A stretch of 64,000 nt of DNA from CAYPTB01 sp964413535 (GTDB lineage: Bacteria; Planctomycetota; UBA1135; GCA-002686595). The number at the start of each line of letters is the position of its first letter. Position 1 is the stretch's first letter. A program made the translations under genes and the position numbers. The stretch spans positions 259,278-323,277 of the forward strand of contig CAYPTB010000007.1 of NCBI GenBank assembly GCA_964413535.1, in the 5' to 3' direction. Positions 7,427 through 15,057 of the stretch are shown in pieces. Under the pieces are notes generated by a model. That model saw only the letters and a list, made by a program, of their open reading frames with translations. It ran no database searches and was not told the DNA's origin.

Positions 7427-9904
7427 ATGAACGACCGCATCGCGCTCCTCTTCGCCGCCGGCGTTCTCGCCTCCTGTCAGCACCTGCGCCTCGACCCGGT
7501 GGAGCCCGTCCTGGGCGTCACCCCGCGCCTGCCGGGCGCCGTGGCCAACGCGCCGCGCGCGTCGGCCATCGACGTCCAACACTACGCGATCGACATCGCC
7601 CTCGATCCGGTGAACCGCCTGGTGACCGGGCACTGCGTGGTGCGCTTCGCCGCGCGCGAGCAGGATCTGCTGCGCGTGGTGCTCGACTTCGCCGGTCTCG
7701 AGGTCCAGGGGGTGCGCGACTCCGCGGGACGCAGCTTGGCCTTCCGGCACCAGGGCGAGGAGCTCGCGATCGACCTGCACCAGGTCCTGGCGCGCGGCGC
7801 GGAGACCGAGCTCGCGATCGACTACGCGGGTCGTCCGAAGAAGGGGCTGTGGTTCGCCGGGGAACGCGCGGGCGTGCCGACGCACGCCTTCACGCAGGGC
7901 CAGTGCGAGGACTCGCGCTGGTGGTTCCCGTGCTGGGACGCGCCGTCGGACTTCGCGACCTCGGAGATCACCGTGACGATGCCGGCCGGCTGGACCGCCG
8001 TCGCGGCGGGCGAGCGCGTCGGGCGCAGCGAGAGCGGGAAGACGGTCACCGAGCACTGGCGCATGGATCGACCGCACGCCGTGTACCTCACGACGCTCGT
8101 CGCCGGGGAGTTCCTGGTGCGCGAGGCGATGTGGGAGGACGTCCCGCTCTACTACATGGCCGAGCCGCGTTACGGGAAGTGGATGGAGGCGTCCTTCGAC
8201 GAGACGCCCGACATGCTCGGATTCCTGAGCGAGCTGACCGGGGTGCGCTACCCGTACACGAAGTACAGCCAGGCTTGCGTCGAGAACTTCCCGTTCGGCG
8301 GGATGGAGAACATCTCCGCGACGACGCTGACTTCCCTCACGCTGAACGACGAGCGCGGCAACCGCGACGACACCTCGCACTCGCTCGTCGCGCACGAGGC
8401 CGCGCACCAGTGGTTCGGGAACCTCGTGACGTGCAGCGACTGGTCGCACGTGTGGCTCAACGAGAGCTTCGCGACCTACGCGGCCTTGCTCTACTTCGAG
8501 CGCACGCGCGGCGTCGACGACTTCCGCATCCGGATGCGTGACGCGCAGGAGAAGTACATCGAGGCCGACGAAAAGGGCCGGCGTCCGATCGTGTGGTCCG
8601 TCTACAAGGACCCGATCGACTTGTTCGGCGAGCACGTCTACCCCGGAGGCGCTGCGCGTCTGCACCTCCTGCGCTCGATCCTCGGCGATGACCTCTTCGT
8701 GGAGGGCGTGCGCACCTACCTGGCCGAGAACGCGGGGCAGACCGTCACGACCTCGGATCTCCAGCACGCTTTCGAGAAGGTCTCGGGAGAGAAGCTCGGG
8801 TGGTTCTTCGACCAGTGGATCCACCGCCCGGGATTCCCGGTGTTCGAGACGAGCTGGAAGTGGGACCAGAAGGCGGGGATCGTGACGCTCGACGTCGTCC
8901 AGACCCAGCTCGAGGGCGGCGGTGTCCCGCGCGCGTTCAAGCTGCCGGTCGACATCGAGGTCCGCGATCGCGGCGGACGCGCGACGTACCGGATGTGGAT
9001 CGACGAGCGTCGCCACGCGTTCGAGTTCCCGGTCGCCCACGAGCCGATCTGGGTGAGCTTCGACAAGTTCGGGTGGGTCCCGAAACGGCTCGAGGCGAAG
9101 CGCGCGCCCGACGAATGGCTCGCGCTCGCCAAGGAGGACGACGACGTCAACGGGCGGCGGGACGCCGTCCGCAAGCTCGGCGAGCTCGCGCAGGGGACGA
9201 CCGATCAGGGTCGGCTCGACGTCTTCCGCGCCGAGCTGGTCGACCGGTTGAAGAAGGAGCCTTCACCGGCCGTGCGTGCGGCCGCCGCCGAGGCCGCCGG
9301 CCGCGCCGGCGGTCTGGAGGTGCGCACGGAGCTCCGTGCCACCGCGGCCGGGGACACGGACGCCGAGGTTCGCGAGCAAGCGCTGCTCGCGCTGCGCTCG
9401 TTCTGTCCCGACGCCGAGCTCGCGCGCTTCGCACGCGAGCAGTTCGACGCGCGCTACAGTTGGGACGTCATGGGCGCGGCCGCGGGACTCCTCGCGGCAG
9501 CCGAGCCCGACGAAGCCTACGCCTGGCTGACGCGCGCGCTCCTGGTCGAGGATTCGCCGCACGATCAGTTGCGCGCGCGCCTCCTGCGCCACCTCGGCGC
9601 ACTCGAGAACGCGAGCGTCTCCGCCCAACTGCGCCAGTGGGCGTCCGACGCGAGCGCCGATCCCAGCGCGCGCTGCGTCGCGGTGGAGGAGCTCGGCAAG
9701 CGCTCCACCGGCCGTCCCGAAGTCGCGGAGTTCCTCGCGCAGATGGTCCACGCCGAGGACAACCGCCTGCGCGTCGCGGCGCTCCAGGCATTGGGTCGAT
9801 TCCAGGATCCGCGCACGCGCCGCAAGCTCTTCGACTACTACGGCACGACCGTCTTCCCGCGCGAGAAGCGCATCATCGAGGCGGCCCTGGGAACGGGACC
9901 CTAG
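7427..9904 (+). CDS. M1-family zinc aminopeptidase lipoprotein with C-terminal HEAT-like repeats
   Basis: About 825 residues. A signal peptide ends in a lipobox (LASC, Cys17). The M1 exopeptidase motif GGMEN is at about 291-295 and the zinc motif HEAAHQWFGN at about 323, with the third ligand Glu346 in NESFATY, so the active site is complete. The M1 catalytic part is followed from about residue 570 by Ala/Glu/Arg-rich repeats (RDAVRKLGELAQ, VRAAAAEAAGRAG, LRVAALQALGRF) resembling HEAT/PBS-lyase-like repeats. It probably trims peptides in the periplasm. The start was chosen at the ATG giving a proper lipoprotein signal; the open frame extends further upstream. A hairpin follows the stop. Confidence 0.9.
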   Translation: MNDRIALLFAAGVLASCQHLRLDPVEPVLGVTPRLPGAVANAPRASAIDVQHYAIDIALDPVNRLVTGHCVVRFAAREQDLLRVVLDFAGLEVQGVRDSAGRSLAFRHQGEELAIDLHQVLARGAETELAIDYAGRPKKGLWFAGERAGVPTHAFTQGQCEDSRWWFPCWDAPSDFATSEITVTMPAGWTAVAAGERVGRSESGKTVTEHWRMDRPHAVYLTTLVAGEFLVREAMWEDVPLYYMAEPRYGKWMEASFDETPDMLGFLSELTGVRYPYTKYSQACVENFPFGGMENISATTLTSLTLNDERGNRDDTSHSLVAHEAAHQWFGNLVTCSDWSHVWLNESFATYAALLYFERTRGVDDFRIRMRDAQEKYIEADEKGRRPIVWSVYKDPIDLFGEHVYPGGAARLHLLRSILGDDLFVEGVRTYLAENAGQTVTTSDLQHAFEKVSGEKLGWFFDQWIHRPGFPVFETSWKWDQKAGIVTLDVVQTQLEGGGVPRAFKLPVDIEVRDRGGRATYRMWIDERRHAFEFPVAHEPIWVSFDKFGWVPKRLEAKRAPDEWLALAKEDDDVNGRRDAVRKLGELAQGTTDQGRLDVFRAELVDRLKKEPSPAVRAAAAEAAGRAGGLEVRTELRATAAGDTDAEVREQALLALRSFCPDAELARFAREQFDARYSWDVMGAAAGLLAAAEPDEAYAWLTRALLVEDSPHDQLRARLLRHLGALENASVSAQLRQWASDASADPSARCVAVEELGKRSTGRPEVAEFLAQMVHAEDNRLRVAALQALGRFQDPRTRRKLFDYYGTTVFPREKRIIEAALGTGP

Positions 9905-9937
9905 CAGCCATCCACCCCAGCCGGCCGCAATGCGGCT

Positions 9938-9964
9938 TCCGCCGCGTCGCGCTAGCGCGGCGGA
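9938..9964 (+). terminator. Stem-loop after the aminopeptidase gene
   Basis: A 9-bp perfect inverted repeat (TCCGCCGCG and CGCGGCGGA with a 9-base loop) lies 33 bases after the stop, with a smaller GCCGC-AAT-GCGGC hairpin just before it. There is no T-tract, so it may only be a weak or Rho-assisted terminator. It also argues that the next gene starts at 9984 rather than at the ATG at 9930. Confidence 0.4.
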
Positions 9965-9983
9965 GCCATGCGGCACTCCCGAG

Positions 9984-10520
9984 ATGCTCCCTCGTCCCAG
10001 CCCAGCGCGCATCCCGGAGCCGGACGGCTCGAGTCCGGCAGGGGTGAGGATCCAGGAACAGCACGCGGCGCTCCTGGCGGAGATGGTCTACGCGCTGCGC
10101 TCGGAGTTCGGCGCCCAGTACGTCTACCCTGCGCTCGCTCGCCGGACGCGCGACGCGGAGCTCGCCGCCGTGCTGGAGCGGCTGCACGCCGAGAGTTGTG
10201 AGCAGGTCGAGAAGCTGCGCGCGCTGATGAGCTCACTCGGCGCGCGGCCCGCCAAGCACCGCTTCCGCCGCGCGCTCGCGGCGCGCGTGCTCGCGTTCGC
10301 TTCGATCCTCACCGGGATGCGCCTGCCGCTGCGGATCTGCAGCGACGCCGAGAGTTCCGTCTCGCGCTGGTACGCCGGTTACGCGGCCTACCTGGCGCGC
10401 ATCGGTGAGCCCGAGAACGCGCGCATCTGCCAGGAGCTCTCCACGGCCAAGCTCCGACACGCACAAACCCTGGAGACGTGGGTCCAGCACCTGCCGACGG
10501 GGCGTTTCTCGAAGGACTGA
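9984..10520 (+). CDS. Ferritin-like helical protein
   Basis: About 178 residues, nearly all alpha-helical with the look of a four-helix ferritin-like domain: helix A contains EQHAALLAEMVYALRSEFGAQYVYPALA, helix B RDAELAAVLERLHAESCEQVEKLRALM, and a late helix ENARICQELSTAKLRHAQTLETW. The Glu and His residues spaced along helices A, B and D could form a di-iron site, as in demethoxyubiquinone hydroxylase or bacterioferritin relatives, though I cannot align them with certainty. Start: the ATG at 9984; an in-frame ATG at 9930 lies before the hairpin and a GTG at 10044 is also possible. It precedes the selenoprotein candidate, and both could belong to redox or peroxide defence. Confidence 0.55.
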   Translation: MLPRPSPARIPEPDGSSPAGVRIQEQHAALLAEMVYALRSEFGAQYVYPALARRTRDAELAAVLERLHAESCEQVEKLRALMSSLGARPAKHRFRRALAARVLAFASILTGMRLPLRICSDAESSVSRWYAGYAAYLARIGEPENARICQELSTAKLRHAQTLETWVQHLPTGRFSKD

Positions 10521-10629
10521 AGCCCCACCTCGCGCGTCGGACGCGGCGGTGCCGTGCCCCGGCCCACACGACGACGCGGCAGACTCGCCGTGCCGTTCTG
10601 ACGCGGACGCGCGGAGCCGCGGCTCGCAC

Positions 10630-10635
10630 TATGCT
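10630..10635 (+). promoter_or_regulatory. -10-like box, possible leaderless promoter of the AhpD-like gene
   Basis: TATGCT is followed by 8 bases and then the ATG at 10644. A transcription start 6-8 bases after the box would fall on or next to the start codon, so the mRNA would be leaderless. No Shine-Dalgarno sequence precedes the ATG, which agrees with this. Confidence 0.45.
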
Positions 10636-10643
10636 CTCCCGCG

Positions 10644-11264
10644 ATGGCGTGGATCAAAACCGTCTCGGACGCCGAAGCCGAGGGCTCGCTCCGGCGGCAG
10701 TACGACGCCGCGAAGGCGCGGGCGGGGCGCGTCTTCAGGATCCTGAAGGCGATGAGCATCGCCCCGGACGTCCTCGAAGCGTCCATGGGGCTGTACTTGG
10801 CAGTCATGTTCCGCAGGGGCGGGCTCGAGCGCCGGCAGCGCGAGCTGCTCGCGGTCGTCACGAGCGCAGTGAATGCTTGCCACTACTGAACGCTGGCTCA
10901 CACGTGGGATCTCCGTGCCGAGATCGCCGACATGCAGGATGCGGAGCGCGAGCGCTTCCTCGAGCGCCTCGCCCGGAACTGGCGCACGGCCGGTCTCGAT
11001 CGCGTCGACTACGCCCTGTGCGCGTTCGCCGAGAAGCTCACCCGCACGCCGGGGCGCATGCGCGAGGTCGACGTCGCGGCCCTGCGCGCGGTCGGACTCG
11101 ACGACGAGGCCGTGCACGACGCGCTCCAGGTCGTGAGCTACTTCAACTACATCAACCGCGTCGCCGACGCCGTTCACGTCGATCTGGAGCCCGAGATGGC
11201 GCCCTATCCCGATGACGTCGAGCCGCCGGGCTCCGAGTCCGCGCAGGGCACGGAGCGCTCTTGA
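10644..11264 (+). CDS. AhpD-like/carboxymuconolactone-decarboxylase-family protein, probable selenoprotein (UGA read as Sec)
   Basis: The frame from ATG 10644 stops at a TGA (10887-10889) exactly within the family's redox motif, and the same frame continues open to 11264. Read through, residues 77-86 are N-A-C-H-Y-U-T-L-A-H: the resolving Cys, the UGA where homologues have Cys or Sec, and the conserved His. Upstream, the N-terminal pattern MAWIKT-AEAEG-Y---GRVFRIL and RQRELLAVVTSAVN matches AhpD-like peroxidase-related proteins; downstream, AEKLTRTPGRMREVDVAALRAVGLDDEAVHDALQVVSYFNYINRVAD matches the family's C-terminal half. Full length is 206 residues including Sec. A hairpin suitable as a bacterial SECIS follows the UGA. 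The selenocysteine machinery is not in the window. Probably a thiol/selenol peroxidase or reductase. The stop overlaps the TTG of the next gene. Confidence 0.82.
10887..10922 (+). promoter_or_regulatory. Selenocysteine UGA with candidate bSECIS hairpin
   Basis: After the UGA (10887-10889) a two-part stem can form: CTC (10897-10899) with GAG (10920-10922), a small internal loop, then CACG (10901-10904) with CGTG (10914-10917), closing a 9-base loop TGGGATCTC. The loop begins 16 bases after the UGA and has G among its first two bases, as expected for a bacterial SECIS that binds SelB. Folding was done by eye. Confidence 0.55.
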
Positions 11265-13375
11265 TCGACGCAGAGGCCCGTGCACCGCGGCGCGCGAGAG
11301 AGCGCCTGCTCGCCGTCGGATTCCTCCTGCCGTCCCTCTTGCACCTGGTCGGGCGCCGCGGGGAAGGAACGCTCCTCGTCGCGCTCGGGCTCCTCGCGCC
11401 GTGGATCGTGTGGTGGTGCTCGGCGGGCCTCGAGCGCGGTCCGCGCGCCGGGCGCGTGCTGGCCGCGACGCTCGCCTGCGCCTTCGCGACGCCGGTCGTC
11501 CCCACGCTCTTCGGCGTCTTCGGCTTCAGCTACGAGCGCGTCTTCTTCGGAGGCGCGCTCGCGTGTCTCGCCTGGCACGGAGCCTTCGCCGCGCGAGGGA
11601 GCCCGTCGCGCTTCCCGGGCACTCTGCGCGCGCTCCTGCTCGCGAGCGCCGCCTGGTCGCTCGGCACCGCCGCTCACGCGCTGTGGGTCAGCTTCCCCGC
11701 GGACGCGCCCTGGCTCGCGGAGAGCGTGCGCGCCGCGCTCCAGGACCTCCTCGGATTCCGGTCGCTGGTCGAGCCGACCCACGCGATCCCGCGCCTGTCG
11801 CTGCACCTCGAGGCCTTGGCGCTGACGTGGGCGGCCCTGGAGGTCGGACTCGCGGATGCGAAGCTCGTCGGACGGGCGGCGCGCGGCTTCGCCCTCGCCC
11901 TTCCCGCCGGCGTGCTGGTCGGCCTCGCCGCGGCGCTGTTCGGATTCGAGGGCGTGGATCCTCCGCTCGCCGTGCGGCTCGACTCCGCGGCGGCGCGCGT
12001 CTTCCGGCCGCTGCCCGACCACAATTCGCTGGGCAGCGCGCTCGTGCTGATGCTCCCGCCGGCGGGCGTGGTCGCGTGGCGAGCGTTCCGCTGCGGGAGC
12101 CGCGTCGCACGCGCGCTCTTCGCCACGGCCCTGGCCTGCGGGCTCTTGCTGCTCCTCGGGTCGAGCTCGAAGTCCGCCTTCGCCGGCCTCGCCTTCGGCG
12201 TGCTCGTGGGTTGCGCGCTGTGGATCGCTTGCGCCGCGCGACGGATGCGACGCCGGGCGCTCTTCGGCGGCGGAGCCCTGCTCCTCGCGATCGCGAGCGT
12301 TCAACTCCTGCCGCAGCGGACCGCGGACGAGCTGATGCAGGTCCGCTACGTGCGCGACGTCGTGAAGGCCGCGCGCTTCGACTTCGCGGCGAGCTACCTG
12401 CGCGAGATGCGCTATCCGGTGTGGCGCGCGGGCTGGGAGATCGCGCGCTCGGCGCCCCTCGCCGGCGCGGGACTCGGACGCTTCCCGCTGCTGCTCGGAC
12501 GCCACGTCGATCCGCGCGACGAGGGCGCCTTCGAGCCGCTGCACGAGAACGCCCACAACCAGTACCTGCAATGGTTGGCCGAAGAGGGTGTCGTGGGAGC
12601 GGGGCTCGGGCTCGCTGTCCTGCTGGTCGGCCTCGGCGCGGCCGCGGCGTCCGCGCGGCGCCCGCGCGGAGGCGAGCCTTCCATGAGCGAGACGCGGCTC
12701 CTCGGGTGCGCGCTCGCCGCCGGGTTGGCCGGGATGCTCCTGAACCTGGTCGTCGGGCATCCGCTGCTCGTTCCCGCCGTGGCGGGGCTGTGTGCGAGCG
12801 CGGTGGGGATCGCCGTTTCGCTGGCGGGGCGCTCGGAGAGCGCCCCGCCAGCGGCGCAGTTGCGCCCGCGGCGCCGCCGCACGCCGTGGCTCGCGCTCGC
12901 GCTCGCGTTCCTCGGCGCGGCGCCGGCGCTCTTCGAGGAACGCGCACCGTTGGAGGAGCACCGGCTCGACTGCTATCCGTGGCTCCGCACGGCCACGCCG
13001 GCGGGTGCCGAGGTCTCGCGCATGCTCGGTCCGGATGCGCGCTGGATGCAGCGCTGGGGGAACGGGTCGCGCATGTTCGTGCCGGCGAAGAGCATCGTTC
13101 CCCCGGACCTGGTCGGCGGCGGCCAGGTGCTCGACGTGCGCTTGGACGGCGAACTCGTGCTCACCGGTCTGACGCTCCCGCGCAAGCGTCCGGAAGAGAG
13201 CGTGAACCCGCCCATCGTGCTCAAGCTCGACCGCCCGCAGGGCGTCGAGCCCGGCGACCTGGTCGAGATCGAGATCACGTGCCGGCCGCCCTACGCGGAG
13301 AGCCTGGCCGGCGGCATGGGGCAGTCCATCTGGGGCCCGCGCACGTGGAAGCCGACCTTCGGCGAGCCGCGTTAG
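11261..13375 (+). CDS. O-antigen ligase family protein (Wzy_C/WaaL-like) with C-terminal extension
   Basis: About 704 residues with a dozen or so hydrophobic helices. The long periplasmic loop typical of O-antigen ligases and polymerases is present, with R-x-x-x-W (VWRAGWEIARSAPLAGAGLG) followed by HENAHNQYLQWLAEEGVVG near residue 428, whose His is the conserved functional residue in this family. Such enzymes join lipid-linked glycans to lipid A core or to proteins. After the last helix there is an unusual extra soluble domain of about 150 residues, beta-rich (VLDVRLDGELVLTGLTLPRK). The TTG start overlaps the stop of the AhpD-like gene (TTGA), implying coupled translation with it. The stop overlaps the end of the convergent gene by 4 bases. 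Confidence 0.8.
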   Translation: MIDAEARAPRRARERLLAVGFLLPSLLHLVGRRGEGTLLVALGLLAPWIVWWCSAGLERGPRAGRVLAATLACAFATPVVPTLFGVFGFSYERVFFGGALACLAWHGAFAARGSPSRFPGTLRALLLASAAWSLGTAAHALWVSFPADAPWLAESVRAALQDLLGFRSLVEPTHAIPRLSLHLEALALTWAALEVGLADAKLVGRAARGFALALPAGVLVGLAAALFGFEGVDPPLAVRLDSAAARVFRPLPDHNSLGSALVLMLPPAGVVAWRAFRCGSRVARALFATALACGLLLLLGSSSKSAFAGLAFGVLVGCALWIACAARRMRRRALFGGGALLLAIASVQLLPQRTADELMQVRYVRDVVKAARFDFAASYLREMRYPVWRAGWEIARSAPLAGAGLGRFPLLLGRHVDPRDEGAFEPLHENAHNQYLQWLAEEGVVGAGLGLAVLLVGLGAAAASARRPRGGEPSMSETRLLGCALAAGLAGMLLNLVVGHPLLVPAVAGLCASAVGIAVSLAGRSESAPPAAQLRPRRRRTPWLALALAFLGAAPALFEERAPLEEHRLDCYPWLRTATPAGAEVSRMLGPDARWMQRWGNGSRMFVPAKSIVPPDLVGGGQVLDVRLDGELVLTGLTLPRKRPEESVNPPIVLKLDRPQGVEPGDLVEIEITCRPPYAESLAGGMGQSIWGPRTWKPTFGEPR

Positions 13376-15057
13376 TGACGCGCTCCCTCGCGCGACGGGT
13401 CCGCGCCTCGATCCGGCTCGAGCTTCTGCTTGCCCTTGAGCGAGAGCGCGTGGCCGGGACGCAGGCCGAGGGTGCGGTCGTACTCGCGCAGCGCTTGCTC
13501 ACGCTCGCCGAGCAGCGCGTGCATGCGCGCGAGCCAGTAGTGGCCGATGATGCGCGCGTCGCTCGCCTCGTTCACCGAGTCGAGCAGGTCGACGACCGGA
13601 CGCAATCGATCGAGACCACGTCGCGTCCACGCGCGCTGGTCCGCGTCGGACAAGTCGTAGAGCGGCAGGGTGTGGATCTCACCGTGGCGCTTCAACAGGA
13701 AGTAGAACCACTGGAGGTAGGCTTCGCGGTCGAACCTCATCCGGAAGGAGCGCAGGTGCTTCCACTCCCAGGCGAGGTGCGTGGGCCAGTTCGGCGCGAG
13801 CTCGCCCGGGTCCGCCAACGCCGCGTCGGGTTTCTGGTGGGGGAAGTAGGCGAACTTGTTCCAGGGCTGCACGGCGCCCAAGGTCGCCGCGGCGACCGAC
13901 CAGAGCGCCGCGATCGAGATCGCGAGCTTCCATCCCGCGCCGGGGCGCCAGGGCCGTGGGCGCGAACCGAGCCACGCGGCGGGGAACAGCGCGAGCAGGG
14001 GGCTGAAGACGGTGAACCAGCGCATCCCGAAGGCCGAGCCGCCGAAGTTGCGCGAGCTCCACAGATAGAAACCGCCGATGGACAGGACGGAGAGCGCCGC
14101 GGCGACGAGCAAGCTCGGGGCGAGCGTCGGACGCCGTCCGCGAACGAAGGGCAGCGCCAGCGCGGCGAGCACGGACAGGAGCGTCACCGGGTGGTGGGAG
14201 AAGAAGCCCGAGTAGCCGAAGGTCGCTCGCCACAGGTAGGCGAGCTGCTCTCCGGGCGCGTGCTCACCGCCGGTGAGCGCCATCAGCATGAACGGCGAGT
14301 AGGGGTACTCGAAGGCCTCGAGGTGCAGGCCGATGGGAACGAAGTCGCCGACGAGACCGAAGTTCACGCCGAAGTGCAGCGCGAGCGGGGGCAAGGCGCC
14401 GAGCGCGTAGCGCAGGCCGCCGTCCTTGCCCCACAGCCGCAGCGCGGGGAGCGCGCCCAGCGCGGCGGGGAACGCGGCGCTCAGGTCGATCGTGCTCGCG
14501 AACGCCATCAGGACTCCGGCGCGCGCGGTCTTGCCGTCCGCCAACGCGCCGAAGGCGAGCAATACCAGCCCGGCCGCGGCACCGTGCTGGCCGAGGACGA
14601 GCGAGTAGGGCAGGAGGTGCGTGCCGAACACCGCGAGGAACAAGAGCAACGCGCTCCAGCGCGGCCCGCAACCGCTCGCGAGGAGGAGCCGGGCGAGCGC
14701 GACGGCGCCGAACCAAACGGGGAGGCCGACGAGACACCAGGTCAGGATCCGGTAGGTGAACGCGTCCGTGATGCCGCGCCCGAAGACGTGGTGCAGGAGA
14801 CCGTAGGGGAGCGCGCCCGCCAGGGCGAGCATCGGCGGTTGGTGGCTGTAGAAGCGCTCGTGCAGGCGCACCTTGTCCCCCTGCCACAGGAAGTCCGTGT
14901 CGTCGAGCGCGAGCGTGCCGTGCTCGACCAGCCCCTGGATCGTCCCGAGCCGCGAACCGTCCGCCCAGGAGTCCGCGCGGTCCTTGGTGAAGACGACGAG
15001 GACCAGCGCGAGCAGCGCGAGCACGGCGCGCACGGGCGGGGGGAGCGGCGCTCTCAC
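13372..15057 (-). CDS. Polytopic membrane protein, GT-C-like
   Basis: About 561 residues. After a first helix (VRAVLALLALVLVV) there is a periplasmic loop with DSWADGSRLGTIQGLVEHGTL and the segment HERFYSHQPPMLALAG, an arrangement of acidic, Gln and His-x-PP residues common in GT-C glycosyltransferase-like proteins. Multiple helices follow, and the C-terminal 100 residues look helical and TPR-like (ARIIGHYWLARMHALLGEREQALREYDRTLGLRPGHAL). It starts with GTG overlapping the upstream stop (GTGA) and is the last gene of the cluster that begins near rnpB. The acceptor and sugar are unknown. Confidence 0.68.
   Translation of the reverse strand: MRAPLPPPVRAVLALLALVLVVFTKDRADSWADGSRLGTIQGLVEHGTLALDDTDFLWQGDKVRLHERFYSHQPPMLALAGALPYGLLHHVFGRGITDAFTYRILTWCLVGLPVWFGAVALARLLLASGCGPRWSALLLFLAVFGTHLLPYSLVLGQHGAAAGLVLLAFGALADGKTARAGVLMAFASTIDLSAAFPAALGALPALRLWGKDGGLRYALGALPPLALHFGVNFGLVGDFVPIGLHLEAFEYPYSPFMLMALTGGEHAPGEQLAYLWRATFGYSGFFSHHPVTLLSVLAALALPFVRGRRPTLAPSLLVAAALSVLSIGGFYLWSSRNFGGSAFGMRWFTVFSPLLALFPAAWLGSRPRPWRPGAGWKLAISIAALWSVAAATLGAVQPWNKFAYFPHQKPDAALADPGELAPNWPTHLAWEWKHLRSFRMRFDREAYLQWFYFLLKRHGEIHTLPLYDLSDADQRAWTRRGLDRLRPVVDLLDSVNEASDARIIGHYWLARMHALLGEREQALREYDRTLGLRPGHALSLKGKQKLEPDRGADPSREGARH

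Noticed and set aside
9930..9983. Longer N terminus of the ferritin-like protein from ATG 9930
   Set aside because: The segment overlaps a 9-bp hairpin that serves the upstream gene and codes for a Pro/Arg-rich stretch without fold; ATG 9984 is more likely.
10644..10889. Truncated AhpD-like pseudogene
   Set aside because: The frame continues without any other stop to a normal family end, and the TGA falls on the one codon where Sec replaces Cys in this family. Selenoprotein reading is more economical than a nonsense mutation.
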